From positions 5,727,501 to 5,791,500 of the forward strand of contig NC_014923.1 of the NCBI RefSeq assembly GCF_000185905.1: 64,000 nt of DNA, in the 5' to 3' direction. The position numbers and the translations under genes are program-made. Of this stretch, positions 25,345 through 33,811 are shown one piece after another. The stretch's first letter is position 1, and each line of letters opens with the position of its first letter. The notes under the pieces are model-generated. The model made no database searches, was not told the DNA's origin, and was given only the letters and a program-made list of their open reading frames with translations. Source of the stretch: Mesorhizobium ciceri biovar biserrulae WSM1271. GTDB lineage: Bacteria > Pseudomonadota > Alphaproteobacteria > Rhizobiales > Rhizobiaceae.

Positions 25345-25403
25345 TTGTCGCCTCCGTGCAGGATGTGTTCCCGCCATCGAAGAGCAAAGCCGACAATCAT
25401 GCA

Positions 25404-25423
25404 GCCTGTAGACCTTTACAGGT
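25404..25423 (-). promoter_or_regulatory. lux/tra box
   Basis: The 20-bp inverted repeat has arms CCTGTA (25405-25410) and TACAGG (25417-25422) flanked by G and T. It agrees with the classical lux box except in the central six bases and the first base. It is centred about 70 bases upstream of the luxI start in the luxR-luxI gap, the expected place for a LuxR-family activator. Confidence 0.85.
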
Positions 25424-25438
25424 ATCCGAAGAAAGGAA

Positions 25439-26164
25439 TCAGGATCTCGAATGTCGGGAAGAAGCCAGCCGTGCTACGGCTTGGTTGATGGTTCGCACGC
25501 CAAGTTTTGCCTTGGCGTTTTCCAGATGGAAGGTCACGGTGCGTTTCGACACGCTGAGAATCTGGCTGATATCCCAAGCCGACTTTCCATCCGCCGCCCA
25601 TTTCAAGCATTCGAATTCTCGCGGGGTCAGGATTACGCCATCGACCACGCAATCTTCGGCGAGCCTGCGCCGGGCAAATATATGAAAGCTGATCGCGACC
25701 AGCTGCAATGCTTGTTCGTACCGTGACAGTGACCGCAAGAGAGGCGGACGGGACTGGTCGGAAGCCAAGGTCAGCGCAGCAAAGCGGCCGCGATGGTCGT
25801 GCATCGACATGGTCAACCCGCAACGAATGCCAAATCGAGCTGCTTCTTCCAGAATTCGTTGCTGTGCAGCCGGGAGATGTTGCCGAGCTAAATCCACACC
25901 CCAATCAAAGGTGTCCCAGCCTTGAAGCCCGCGCAGGATCACCGGATCATGCCTGTGGTAGCGCAATTGCATATAGCGCGATGTCCAGGATGGGGGATAA
26001 TTCGAAATCAAGCGCGGCTTCCGGCCGGAAGCTGACGGGCAACTGAAATAGGCGAAGAGCGGAAAGTCTAACGCGGCTGCGGCAGACGCCATTGTCTCAC
26101 ACAGATCGACAGCATCGACGCTTTCGGAGAGTTGCTCGAGGAAATTTTCAAACACGCGATGCAT
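25439..26164 (-). CDS. traR: LuxR-family quorum-sensing regulator (TraR-like)
   Basis: The N-terminal ~165 residues are an autoinducer-binding domain (YMQLRYHRHDPVILRG with the conserved Asp-Pro, then WDTFDWG). The C-terminal domain is a LuxR helix-turn-helix: LTPREFECLKWAADGKSAWD, ISQILSVSKRTVTFHLENAK, AKLGVRTINQAVARL. At 241 aa it is full length. It lies directly upstream of the synthase, with a lux box in between, so a positive feedback loop is likely. In M. loti R7A, TraR with acyl-homoserine lactone controls island excision and transfer; that role is inferred here. Confidence 0.88.
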   Translation of the reverse strand: MHRVFENFLEQLSESVDAVDLCETMASAAAALDFPLFAYFSCPSASGRKPRLISNYPPSWTSRYMQLRYHRHDPVILRGLQGWDTFDWGVDLARQHLPAAQQRILEEAARFGIRCGLTMSMHDHRGRFAALTLASDQSRPPLLRSLSRYEQALQLVAISFHIFARRRLAEDCVVDGVILTPREFECLKWAADGKSAWDISQILSVSKRTVTFHLENAKAKLGVRTINQAVARLASSRHSRS

Positions 26165-26323
26165 CTGCGCTTTGCATAAACCTCCGTGCCGTTGCTCGGC
26201 GCAGACCTTCGCCTAAATGATTGGCGATCCATTCGACGTTTGCGAGCTGGTCGGCTTAATCGCGGGCATTGCTCTGCTACTGGTCAATGAGCCTGTTGTG
26301 CGGCGATGCAGCGCCGCGAGCCT

Positions 26324-27187
26324 CTAATTTGTTGCACCAATTGGTGACATTCCTATGTTGTCGATAAGCCGTATGTCGCCTAGCCATGCCGCGACAAGCA
26401 AGCGTGCCGGTTGGTCAAGGCTCGTCAGCGGTTGCAGATCTGCCTCGCGGCGAAGTTCCAGGTACTCGACTTCGCGATAGCCGGCAGCCAGGATTGCCGC
26501 GCGCGCTTCCGCAAGAGTGGGAAGGACAGGAGCGCCGCGCGCAAGCCGATCGGCCACCCCCAGCAAGAGCGCTGCCAATTTTGGGGCAATGGCCCGCTGT
26601 GCTGGCGAGAGCCGAAGATTGCGCGAGGACAGTGCAAGACCGTCGGCTTCGCGGATTGTCGGACAGGCCAGGATGGTGATTGGAATGTCCAGGTCGCGGA
26701 CCATGCGCCTGACCAGCTGAAGCTGCTGAAAGTCCTTTTCGCCAAAACAGGCCAAGTCAGCGCCGGTCTGCAGGAAGAGCTTGGCAACGACCGTCGCCAC
26801 GCCGTCGAAATGGCCAGGCCGAAAGCTGCCGCACAGGCCCTCGCTGATGCCGGACACCGAAATGCTCGTGGCGAAACCTGGCGGATACACCTCTTCTGCA
26901 TCCGGCAGATAGAGCAAATGCACGCCCAGCGGCGCCAGCTTTGCAGCATCTTGGTTTTCCGTGCGAGGATAGGCATCAAGGTCGGTGGCACTGTTGAATT
27001 GCTTGGGGTTGACGAATAGCGTCACGACTACCCGATCGGCCTTCTGAAGCGCGGCACGCACGAGACTGAGATGACCTTCATGCAAGGCCCCCATGGTCGG
27101 TACAAGGGCGACCTTGGCGCCTGAGCGACGCCATCGCGCGGTAACAGCGCGGAGCTCGGCAGTGCTTCGAACGATCGGCACGCTCAT
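26324..27187 (-). CDS. panC: Pantothenate synthetase
   Basis: PanC ligates pantoate and beta-alanine using ATP, the last step of pantothenate synthesis. Start at 27187 (MSVPIVRSTAEL), overlapping the panB stop (ATGA). The ATP site is PTMGALHEGHLSLV, with FVNPKQFN, FRPGHFDGVATVVAKLF and FGEKDFQQLQL (pantoate site and KMSK-like loop region SSRNLRLS). At 287 aa it is normal length. Second gene of panBC. Confidence 0.95.
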   Translation of the reverse strand: MSVPIVRSTAELRAVTARWRRSGAKVALVPTMGALHEGHLSLVRAALQKADRVVVTLFVNPKQFNSATDLDAYPRTENQDAAKLAPLGVHLLYLPDAEEVYPPGFATSISVSGISEGLCGSFRPGHFDGVATVVAKLFLQTGADLACFGEKDFQQLQLVRRMVRDLDIPITILACPTIREADGLALSSRNLRLSPAQRAIAPKLAALLLGVADRLARGAPVLPTLAEARAAILAAGYREVEYLELRREADLQPLTSLDQPARLLVAAWLGDIRLIDNIGMSPIGATN

Positions 27188-28020
27188 GTGACGTCTCCGG
27201 CCCTCGCCTCGTGGGTGTAGAGATGTTCCGCCGCCGGAAAGCACCGTCTCCTGACGTCAGCGGCATAAGCCGCAATCGCTGCATCGGCCTGTTCGCCAAG
27301 TTCGGCGTAGCGCTTGACGAATTTCGGCCGGAAGGAGCTGAAAAGCCCGAGCATATCGTCGCTCACCAGAATCTGGCCGTCGCAGGCGAGTGAGGCGCCG
27401 ATGCCGATGGTGGGGACGGCGATCTCCGCAGTGATGCGTTTTGCGAGGGGTTCGGGGACCTTCTCCAGCACCACGGAGAAGGCGCCGGCCTCGGTAACCG
27501 CATTGGCATCGCGCCTGATGCGCTCGGCATCTTCTCCCCGCCCCTGGACGCGGTAGCCACCGAACGTATTGACCGCCTGAGGCGTTAAACCGACATGCGC
27601 CATGACAGGGATGCCGCGGGCGCAGAGGAAGCGGATGGTCTCGGCCATTTTCTCACCGCCTTCGAGCTTGACAGCCGCACAACCGGTCTGCGCCATCAGG
27701 CGCGCAGCGTTGCCGAAGGCCTGCACGGGGCTCTCTTCATAGGAGCCGAATGGCAGGTCAACGACCATCAATGATCGCACCAGACCGCGGCGCACCGCCT
27801 GGCCGTGCATGATCATCATGTCGAGAGTGACGCCCAGCGTCGATGAGAGGCCGTGCAATACCATGCCAACGCTGTCGCCAACGAGAACGACGTCGCAGTG
27901 TGGATCAACCAATCTGGCTATCGGCGTGGTGTATGCCGTCAGGCAGACGAGTGGAGCCCGGCCCTTCCGCGCTCGGATATCCGGCGGTGTGATCGCCTTT
28001 GTCTCACCCGTTGCGCTCAA
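27184..28020 (-). CDS. panB: 3-methyl-2-oxobutanoate hydroxymethyltransferase
   Basis: PanB transfers a one-carbon unit to alpha-ketoisovalerate, giving ketopantoate. Motifs: LTAYTTPIARLVD, VVLVGDSVGMVLHG (metal-binding Asp), AVKLEGGE, MAHVGLTPQ and a VPTIGIGASLACDGQILV segment. The start used is TTG at 28020 (MSATGETKAI) with AAGGA seven bases upstream. It is 278 aa and first of the panBC operon, divergent from the NadQ-like gene. Confidence 0.93.
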   Translation of the reverse strand: MSATGETKAITPPDIRARKGRAPLVCLTAYTTPIARLVDPHCDVVLVGDSVGMVLHGLSSTLGVTLDMMIMHGQAVRRGLVRSLMVVDLPFGSYEESPVQAFGNAARLMAQTGCAAVKLEGGEKMAETIRFLCARGIPVMAHVGLTPQAVNTFGGYRVQGRGEDAERIRRDANAVTEAGAFSVVLEKVPEPLAKRITAEIAVPTIGIGASLACDGQILVSDDMLGLFSSFRPKFVKRYAELGEQADAAIAAYAADVRRRCFPAAEHLYTHEARAGDVT

Positions 28021-28066
28021 CCGATACGTCCTTCCCTGGCGTTACCCGCCGCGGGTGTCGCGTTTG

Positions 28067-28080
28067 GCATATTTTTATGC
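28067..28080. promoter_or_regulatory. Palindrome in the panB-nadQ intergenic region
   Basis: GCATATTTTTATGC, with five-base arms GCATA/TATGC, sits 47 bases upstream of panB and 115 bases upstream of the NadQ-like gene, in an A+T-rich patch. Candidate operator or promoter element; regulator unknown. Confidence 0.45.
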
Positions 28081-28194
28081 GAGTGCGAAGTGCAAAAAAG
28101 AGCGTCCAACTGTCCGGTGTTGACCTTCGTGCAGCAACGCTTAAATTCAATCGATTGATAACCCCGAATTCGGGAACAACTCACCTTCGCAAAC

Positions 28195-29157
28195 ATGAAC
28201 CATCAGGCAAAAGGAACCAGAAAACGCAGAGCCGCGGTCAAGGCCGACGAAGCAAAAGTGGACCTGATCGCCGTTGTCGTCGCCGTAACCGACAGTGATC
28301 CCTGTCTTCTCACCATCGGGAACGCGGATACCCTTCCGTCCGGCCCATATGCGCTGGAGCATCGATCGCTGCAATCCGGTCTGAGGGGTTGGGTCGAGCA
28401 ACAGACCGGCCACCCGCTCGGCTACATCGAGCAGCTCTACACCTTCGCCGATCGGGACCGCATAGGTGCCGAGCGCCAGGAACGCGCCATCTCAATCAGT
28501 TATCTCGCACTCACTCGCAAGGAACAGGCAGCGGGCTCCGGTAATTGTGGGTGGCGCAGTTGGTACGAGTATTTGCCTTGGGAGGACCATCGCTCCGGCA
28601 CGCCGGTCGTGCTCGATATCTTACGACCACGCCTGAGTGAGTGGGCTGAGGGCGCCAGCGACCCCACCACGCGACGCGAACGCCTGCAGCGCGCCGCGAT
28701 TGCCTTCGGTTTCGACCACCGCAACTGGAATGAGGAACTCACGCTACAACGTTACGAGTTGCTCTACGAATCTGCCCTGATCGAAGAGGCTGGCCGCGGG
28801 CGGGACGTCGCGCCCGCGGTGACATCTGGCAAGGCGATGATCGCTGACCATCGACGAATCCTGGCGACGGGCATTGCGCGGCTGCGTTCCAAGATCAAGT
28901 ACCGGCCGGTAGTGTTCGAGCTCATGAGGCCGTCCTTCACGCTGCTTCAGCTGCAGCGGACCGTGGAGGCCCTCGCCGGGAGGCTTATCAACAAGCCGAA
29001 TTTCCGCAGGCTTGTTGAGCAGCAAGAGTTGGTCGAGGAAACTGGCGAGACCTCTCTCGAGACGGGCGGGCGACCGGCAAAGCTCTATCGGTTCCGGCAT
29101 GCCGTCCTCGACGACAGGGCTGTGGCTGGGACAAAATTGCCGCTCGCGCGGGCTTGA
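28195..29157 (+). CDS. nadQ: NadQ/NrtR-type regulator of NAD synthesis (Nudix-like domain plus winged helix)
   Basis: The N-terminal ~150 residues resemble a Nudix fold (VDLIAVVVAVTDSDPCLLTI, GWVEQQTGHPLGYIEQLYTF, ISISYLALTRKE) but lack a recognisable Nudix catalytic box. The C-terminus has the winged-helix part (RLRSKIKYRPVVFELMRPSF, TLLQLQRTVEALAGRLI, NKPNFRRLVEQQELVEETG, GGRPAKLYRF) typical of NrtR and of the alphaproteobacterial COG4111/NadQ group. It directly precedes nadABC, with an inverted repeat in between. It is expected to repress or tune nadABC according to NAD status. The symbol is inferred from domain and context. Confidence 0.78.
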   Translation: MNHQAKGTRKRRAAVKADEAKVDLIAVVVAVTDSDPCLLTIGNADTLPSGPYALEHRSLQSGLRGWVEQQTGHPLGYIEQLYTFADRDRIGAERQERAISISYLALTRKEQAAGSGNCGWRSWYEYLPWEDHRSGTPVVLDILRPRLSEWAEGASDPTTRRERLQRAAIAFGFDHRNWNEELTLQRYELLYESALIEEAGRGRDVAPAVTSGKAMIADHRRILATGIARLRSKIKYRPVVFELMRPSFTLLQLQRTVEALAGRLINKPNFRRLVEQQELVEETGETSLETGGRPAKLYRFRHAVLDDRAVAGTKLPLARA

Positions 29158-29173
29158 CATACTTATAGTCAAG
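29153..29173 (+). promoter_or_regulatory. Candidate NadQ operator upstream of nadA
   Basis: A perfect inverted repeat CTTGAC-N9-GTCAAG spans the last codons of the regulator gene and the nadA promoter region; TATTCCCCTTATTGT-like promoter sequence follows. The 21-bp length and position fit a NadQ/NrtR-type operator, but the consensus was not checked. Confidence 0.6.
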
Positions 29174-29221
29174 GTAGACATATTCCCCTTATTGTCAGAT
29201 CGAATATAAGCGGAGGCGCTG

Positions 29222-30196
29222 ATGACTGGGGCGTTACCTACGGCTGCGTCCCTGTACGAGCGCGTCCGGCGGGTGATTCCGCCAGTCGAATGGCCGGCGT
29301 TTACCAACGACATTGAAGCCATCCTAGCGCTGAAGCGCGATCGAAACGCGGTGATCCTTGCGCACAACTACCAAACGCCGGAGATCTTCCATTGCGTGGC
29401 CGACATCGTCGGCGACAGCCTCGCACTGGCCCGCAAGGCGGCCACGGTCGAGGCGCAGGTCATCGTGGTTGCCGGCGTGCATTTCATGGCTGAGACGGCC
29501 AAGCTGCTCAATCCGAACAAGATGGTCCTCATTCCGGACCTCGGCGCCGGTTGCTCGCTCGCTGATTCGATCACGGCAGAGGACGTGCGGCTGCTACGGC
29601 AGCGCTATCCGGGGGTTCCGGTTGTCACCTACGTCAACACTTCCGCGGCCGTAAAAGCGGAGTCGGACATCTGCTGCACGTCGGGCAACGCCCGGGCGGT
29701 GGTGGAATCGCTCGGCGTGCCGCGTGTGATCATGGTGCCCGATGAATATCTGGCGATAAACGTTGCGGCGGACACGGATGTCGAGATCATCGCCTGGAGG
29801 GGCCACTGCGAAGTGCATGAGCGCTTCACGTCGGCCGACATCCGGGAATTGCGCGATGCACATCCTGGGGTCATCATTCTCGCCCATCCCGAATGCCCGC
29901 CCGAGATTGTCGCACAGGCGGAATTCTCCGGCTCGACTGCGGCCATGTTGGATTATGTCGAGCGGGAGAAACCGGTGCGCGTCGTCCTGCTAACCGAATG
30001 TTCGATGAGCGACAATGTCGCGGTCGCGCATCCCGAAATCGAGTTCATTCGGCCTTGCAATCTTTGCCCGCACATGAAGCGCATCACCTTGGCCAACATC
30101 CGCGCCGCGCTCGAGGAGAACCGGCATGAGGTTCGGATCGCTGCCGGGATTGCAGGGCGCGCGCGCCGCTCAGTCGAGCGAATGCTTTCCCTATGA
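29222..30196 (+). CDS. nadA: Quinolinate synthase A
   Basis: NadA condenses iminoaspartate with dihydroxyacetone phosphate to quinolinate using a [4Fe-4S] cluster. GGAGG lies before the ATG. Motifs: AVILAHNYQTPEIFHCVADI, VAGVHFMAETAKLLNPNKMV, and cluster Cys in SDICCTSGNA, LTECSMSDN and FIRPCNLCPHMKRI. It is 324 aa. Its stop overlaps the nadB start. Confidence 0.95.
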   Translation: MTGALPTAASLYERVRRVIPPVEWPAFTNDIEAILALKRDRNAVILAHNYQTPEIFHCVADIVGDSLALARKAATVEAQVIVVAGVHFMAETAKLLNPNKMVLIPDLGAGCSLADSITAEDVRLLRQRYPGVPVVTYVNTSAAVKAESDICCTSGNARAVVESLGVPRVIMVPDEYLAINVAADTDVEIIAWRGHCEVHERFTSADIRELRDAHPGVIILAHPECPPEIVAQAEFSGSTAAMLDYVEREKPVRVVLLTECSMSDNVAVAHPEIEFIRPCNLCPHMKRITLANIRAALEENRHEVRIAAGIAGRARRSVERMLSL

Positions 30197-31734
30197 GCCT
30201 CGACGTTCGTGACATTGGCGGGGCACCGGTGATCATCGGCTCTGGTTTGGCAGGTCTGATGACAGCGCTCCATCTGGCGCCGGAACCGGTTGTGCTTCTA
30301 TCCAATGCGGAGCTGGGAACCGGAGCCTGCAGCGAGCTCGCCCAAGGCGGTCTTGCGGCAAGTGTCGGCGGCGAGGACAGTCCCGAACTTCATCTTTGTG
30401 ACACCCTGGCGGCCGGTGACGGCCTCTGCGACGAGGCGACGGTGCGGCGGGTGGTCCGAGCTGCACCTGAAGCGATCAGGACTCTAGAGCGGTTTGGAGT
30501 CGCATTCGACCGACGCGCTGACGGTGCGTTGCGGCTCGGGCTTGAGGCGGCGCACTCGCAGCGGCGGATCGTGCATGCGGCGGGCGATGCCACCGGTCGC
30601 GAACTGGTGCGCGCGCTGGTCGCGGCAGCACGGCGCACAGCCTCCATCACTGTCCTGGAGAACGTCGAGGCCCGCCGGCTTGTCGTTGAAGACGGGGCGA
30701 TCATCGCCGTGGTGGCGGCCGGGTGCACGGGCGCAATCGCCTTGCCAACGCGCCGCGCGGTGCTGGCGACCGGCGGCATCGGCGCCTTGTTCAGCGATAC
30801 GACAAACCCGCCCGGCTCATGCGGACAGGGGCTCGCGCTCGCCGCTTGTGCCGGGGCGGAGTTCGCCGACCTGGAATTCGTGCAGTTCCACCCGACCGCT
30901 CTTGAGGGCCCGCGGCGGCCGATGCCGCTGGTGAGCGAAGCGGTGCGTGGCGAGGGTGCTGTGCTCGTCGACGAGCGGGGAGAGCGTTTCCTGGCTGATA
31001 CCCCAGGGGGCGAGCTTGCGCCTCGCGACGTGGTTGCCCGCGCGGTTTGGCGCCAGCTCGCTCTCGGACGCCGTGTGTTCCTTGACGCCAGGCAATGTCT
31101 TGGCCTCAGATTTGACAAGCGCTTTCCGGCGATCGCCGATTTGTGCCGCGAGGCCGGCATCGATCCCGCGACCGAACCGATCCCGGTGCGCCCGGCCGCA
31201 CATTACCACATGGGCGGTGTTGCAGTAGACGCTGCGGGCCGGAGCTCCATCGACGGACTGTGGGCATGCGGCGAGGTCGCTTGCACGGGTCTGCACGGCG
31301 CGAACCGGCTCGCCAGCAACTCGCTTATCGAAGCGATGGTGACGGCGAGCTGGGTTGCTGAAAGCGTCGCCGACGTGTCACACACCCGCCGACCGCGCGT
31401 GTGTTCGGCATTCGTGCCTCAACGGCCGGACGCCTCCGGCATCCGTCCAATCGTCTCCGCCGCGCTCGGCATCGTCCGCGATGGCGAGACGCTACGCGAC
31501 GGGGTGGCGACCCTGTTGCCGATTGCAGCTCACGACAGCGCCGCCTCCGACCCCGCCATGGTCGCGCTGATGATCGCCCTTGCGGCTCTGCGGCGCGAAG
31601 AGAGCCGCGGCTCGCACTATCGTTCCGATTTCGCCGGACGCGATGCGGACGTGCGCCTGTCGCGGCTGACACTGCGCAGCGCAATACAGACCGCCGTCGC
31701 ACTCAGCTGGCGAGCACCGATGCGGAGCACCTGA
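30193..31734 (+). CDS. nadB: L-aspartate oxidase
   Basis: NadB oxidises aspartate to iminoaspartate, the substrate of NadA. FAD site VIIGSGLAGLMTALHL at the N-terminus; substrate loop ELAQGGLAASVGGEDSPELH; LEFVQFHPTAL; and PAAHYHMGGVAVDAAGRSS with GLHGANRLASNSLIEAMV, all family hallmarks. It is 513 aa. It overlaps nadA by four bases. Confidence 0.95.
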   Translation: MSLDVRDIGGAPVIIGSGLAGLMTALHLAPEPVVLLSNAELGTGACSELAQGGLAASVGGEDSPELHLCDTLAAGDGLCDEATVRRVVRAAPEAIRTLERFGVAFDRRADGALRLGLEAAHSQRRIVHAAGDATGRELVRALVAAARRTASITVLENVEARRLVVEDGAIIAVVAAGCTGAIALPTRRAVLATGGIGALFSDTTNPPGSCGQGLALAACAGAEFADLEFVQFHPTALEGPRRPMPLVSEAVRGEGAVLVDERGERFLADTPGGELAPRDVVARAVWRQLALGRRVFLDARQCLGLRFDKRFPAIADLCREAGIDPATEPIPVRPAAHYHMGGVAVDAAGRSSIDGLWACGEVACTGLHGANRLASNSLIEAMVTASWVAESVADVSHTRRPRVCSAFVPQRPDASGIRPIVSAALGIVRDGETLRDGVATLLPIAAHDSAASDPAMVALMIALAALRREESRGSHYRSDFAGRDADVRLSRLTLRSAIQTAVALSWRAPMRST

Positions 31735-31735
31735 C

Positions 31736-32614
31736 ATGAAGTTCTCACCGCTTCCCTCAACCCTGATCGAACCGATCGTGCGCGGCGCTCTTCTCGAAGA
31801 CCTGGGCAGATGCGGCGATCTGACCAGCGACGCCGTGATCCCGCGCGATCGCACCGCCACATTAGTGCTGAAGTCGCGACAAACGGGGATCGTTGCCGGC
31901 CTCGATCTGGCCGCCTTCGCCTTCATGCTCGTCGAACCTGCGATCGACATGCAAATCTGGCGAGTTGACGGCAGCGATGTCGCGGGGGGCGAAATCATCG
32001 CCATGCTGTGCGGACCGGCGCGGGGCCTGCTCACCGCCGAGCGTACGGCGCTCAATTTTCTGTGTCATCTGAGCGGCATTGCCACTGCCACGGCAGCGAT
32101 GGTCGAAGCCGTGCGCGGCCACAAGGCGAGGATCGTGTGCACGCGAAAGACGACGCCCGGCCTGCGCGCGCTGGAGAAATATGCGGTACGCGTCGGCGGC
32201 GGCGCCAATCACCGCTTCGGGCTCGACGACGCCTTCCTGATCAAGGACAACCACATCGCGATCGCCGGCGACATTCGCACGACAATAGAGCGGGCGCGCG
32301 CCGCCGCGGGGCACATGGTGAAGATCGAGGTCGAGGTCGAGACCCTTGAGCAGCTCGATACAGCGCTCACGCTGGGAGTCGACGCGGTGCTGCTCGACAA
32401 TATGTCGGTTGAGGACCTTGCCCGCGCCGTGGCAATGGTCGGCGGCCGCGCCATCACCGAGGCTTCCGGTCGGGTGACACCGAAAATGGCTCCGGCGATT
32501 GCTGCCACGGGTGTTGACCTCATCTCGGTCGGTTGGCTGACACACAGCGCGCCCATTCTCGACATCGGCCTGGATATGCCGGCTCGCGGTAATATCAGCA
32601 CCCATTTGAACTAA
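31736..32614 (+). CDS. nadC: Nicotinate-nucleotide pyrophosphorylase (quinolinate phosphoribosyltransferase)
   Basis: NadC converts quinolinate and PRPP to nicotinate mononucleotide. Key segments: EDLGRCGDLTSDAVIP, ERTALNFLCHLSGIAT, CTRKTTPGLRALEKYAV, GGGANHRFGLDDAFLIKDNH, KIEVEVETLEQLD and AITEASGRVTP, containing the basic residues that bind quinolinate and phosphate. It is 292 aa and begins one base after the nadB stop. Confidence 0.95.
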   Translation: MKFSPLPSTLIEPIVRGALLEDLGRCGDLTSDAVIPRDRTATLVLKSRQTGIVAGLDLAAFAFMLVEPAIDMQIWRVDGSDVAGGEIIAMLCGPARGLLTAERTALNFLCHLSGIATATAAMVEAVRGHKARIVCTRKTTPGLRALEKYAVRVGGGANHRFGLDDAFLIKDNHIAIAGDIRTTIERARAAAGHMVKIEVEVETLEQLDTALTLGVDAVLLDNMSVEDLARAVAMVGGRAITEASGRVTPKMAPAIAATGVDLISVGWLTHSAPILDIGLDMPARGNISTHLN

Positions 32615-32624
32615 CGGAGACACA

Positions 32625-32789
32625 ATGAGGAGCAACGCGCTCGGGCTACACGCGTATCAAAGAGGCGCGAAAGAGCACGCTACATGGGTCACCCTTCAAT
32701 ATTTCCGGTGTCCGAATGTTGCGCCGACAGCCTTTCGGAAGGGGCTCGCCACTGGCGGACTGGTGAGTGCGATCGCTGATCAGCAATAG
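32625..32789 (+). CDS. Possible small ORF between nadC and bioB (54 aa)
   Basis: GGAG precedes the ATG by five bases, and the frame (MRSNALGLHAYQRGAKEHAT... ending ATGGLVSAIADQQ) fills the nadC-bioB gap, stopping just before bioB. It has no recognised domain. It may be a leader peptide or a real microprotein. Confidence 0.35.
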   Translation: MRSNALGLHAYQRGAKEHATWVTLQYFRCPNVAPTAFRKGLATGGLVSAIADQQ

Positions 32790-32800
32790 AGGCTTTGACG

Positions 32801-33811
32801 ATGATGACGGGAATGAACGAGGAATGCGACTCGGACTATGCCACGCAGTCGATGCAGGAAGCACTAGCCCGATGGAGCCGCAAAGAGGCCGAGGCTATAT
32901 ACGGCATGCCGTTCAACGATCTGCTCTTCCTGGCCCAGACCATCCATCGCCAGAACTTCGATCGCAACCGGGTGCAGCTGTCGCGGCTGCTCAGCATCAA
33001 GACCGGCGGATGCCCGGAGGATTGCGGCTATTGCAGCCAGTCTGCGCATCACCAAACCGGCCTGAAGGCATCGAAGCTGATGGAGGTCAATCATGTGATC
33101 GAGGAGGCGACCAAGGCACGAGATGCTGGAGCAACCCGCTATTGCATGGGCGCTGCCTGGCGCAGTCCTAAAGACCGCGACATGGACGCCGTGCTCGCCA
33201 TGATCGAAGGCGTGAAGGCGCTCGGCATGGAGACCTGCATGACGCTCGGCATGCTCGACTTCAGCCAGGCGCAGCGCCTGAAAGCGGCCGGTCTCGACTA
33301 CTACAACCACAACATCGACACGTCCGCGCGCTATTACGGCAAGGTCGTTTCGACCAGGACCTTTGCCGACCGTCTGGAAACGCTTGGGCGCGTGCGCGAG
33401 GCTGGGATCAAGGTCTGCTGCGGCGGCATTGTCGGGATGGGAGAGGAAAGGGCCGATCGCATCGACATGCTGGTAACGCTGGCGAACCTACCCGAGCCGC
33501 CGGAAAGCGTACCAATCAACATGCTGATCCCCATCAGGGGGACACCGCTTGCCGATGCCGACCCCATCGATCCGATCGATTTCATCCGCACGATTGCGCT
33601 CGCCCGCGTCATGATGCCGAAGTCCTATGTAAGGCTCTCCGCCGGCAGGACAAGTATGAGCGACGAGACCCAGGCGCTGTGTTTCTTTGCCGGCGCCAAT
33701 TCCATTTTTGTCGGTGACACGCTGCTGACTGCAGACAATCCCGGAGAGGACAAGGATACGCGTCTATTTAAGCGTCTGGGCATCGAACCGATGCAATGCG
33801 AGGCGAAATGA
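32801..33811 (+). CDS. bioB: Biotin synthase
   Basis: This radical-SAM enzyme inserts sulfur into dethiobiotin. The cluster motif is GGCPEDCGYCSQS. Other signature parts are ARDAGATRYCMGAAWR, YNHNIDTSARYYGKV, GIVGMGEERADRIDML, RLSAGRTSMSDETQALCFFA and ANSIFVGDTLLT. Several in-frame starts cluster at the 5' end; ATG 32801 has AGAGG upstream. It is about 336 aa and first of the tight bioBFDAZ operon. Confidence 0.95.
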   Translation: MMTGMNEECDSDYATQSMQEALARWSRKEAEAIYGMPFNDLLFLAQTIHRQNFDRNRVQLSRLLSIKTGGCPEDCGYCSQSAHHQTGLKASKLMEVNHVIEEATKARDAGATRYCMGAAWRSPKDRDMDAVLAMIEGVKALGMETCMTLGMLDFSQAQRLKAAGLDYYNHNIDTSARYYGKVVSTRTFADRLETLGRVREAGIKVCCGGIVGMGEERADRIDMLVTLANLPEPPESVPINMLIPIRGTPLADADPIDPIDFIRTIALARVMMPKSYVRLSAGRTSMSDETQALCFFAGANSIFVGDTLLTADNPGEDKDTRLFKRLGIEPMQCEAK

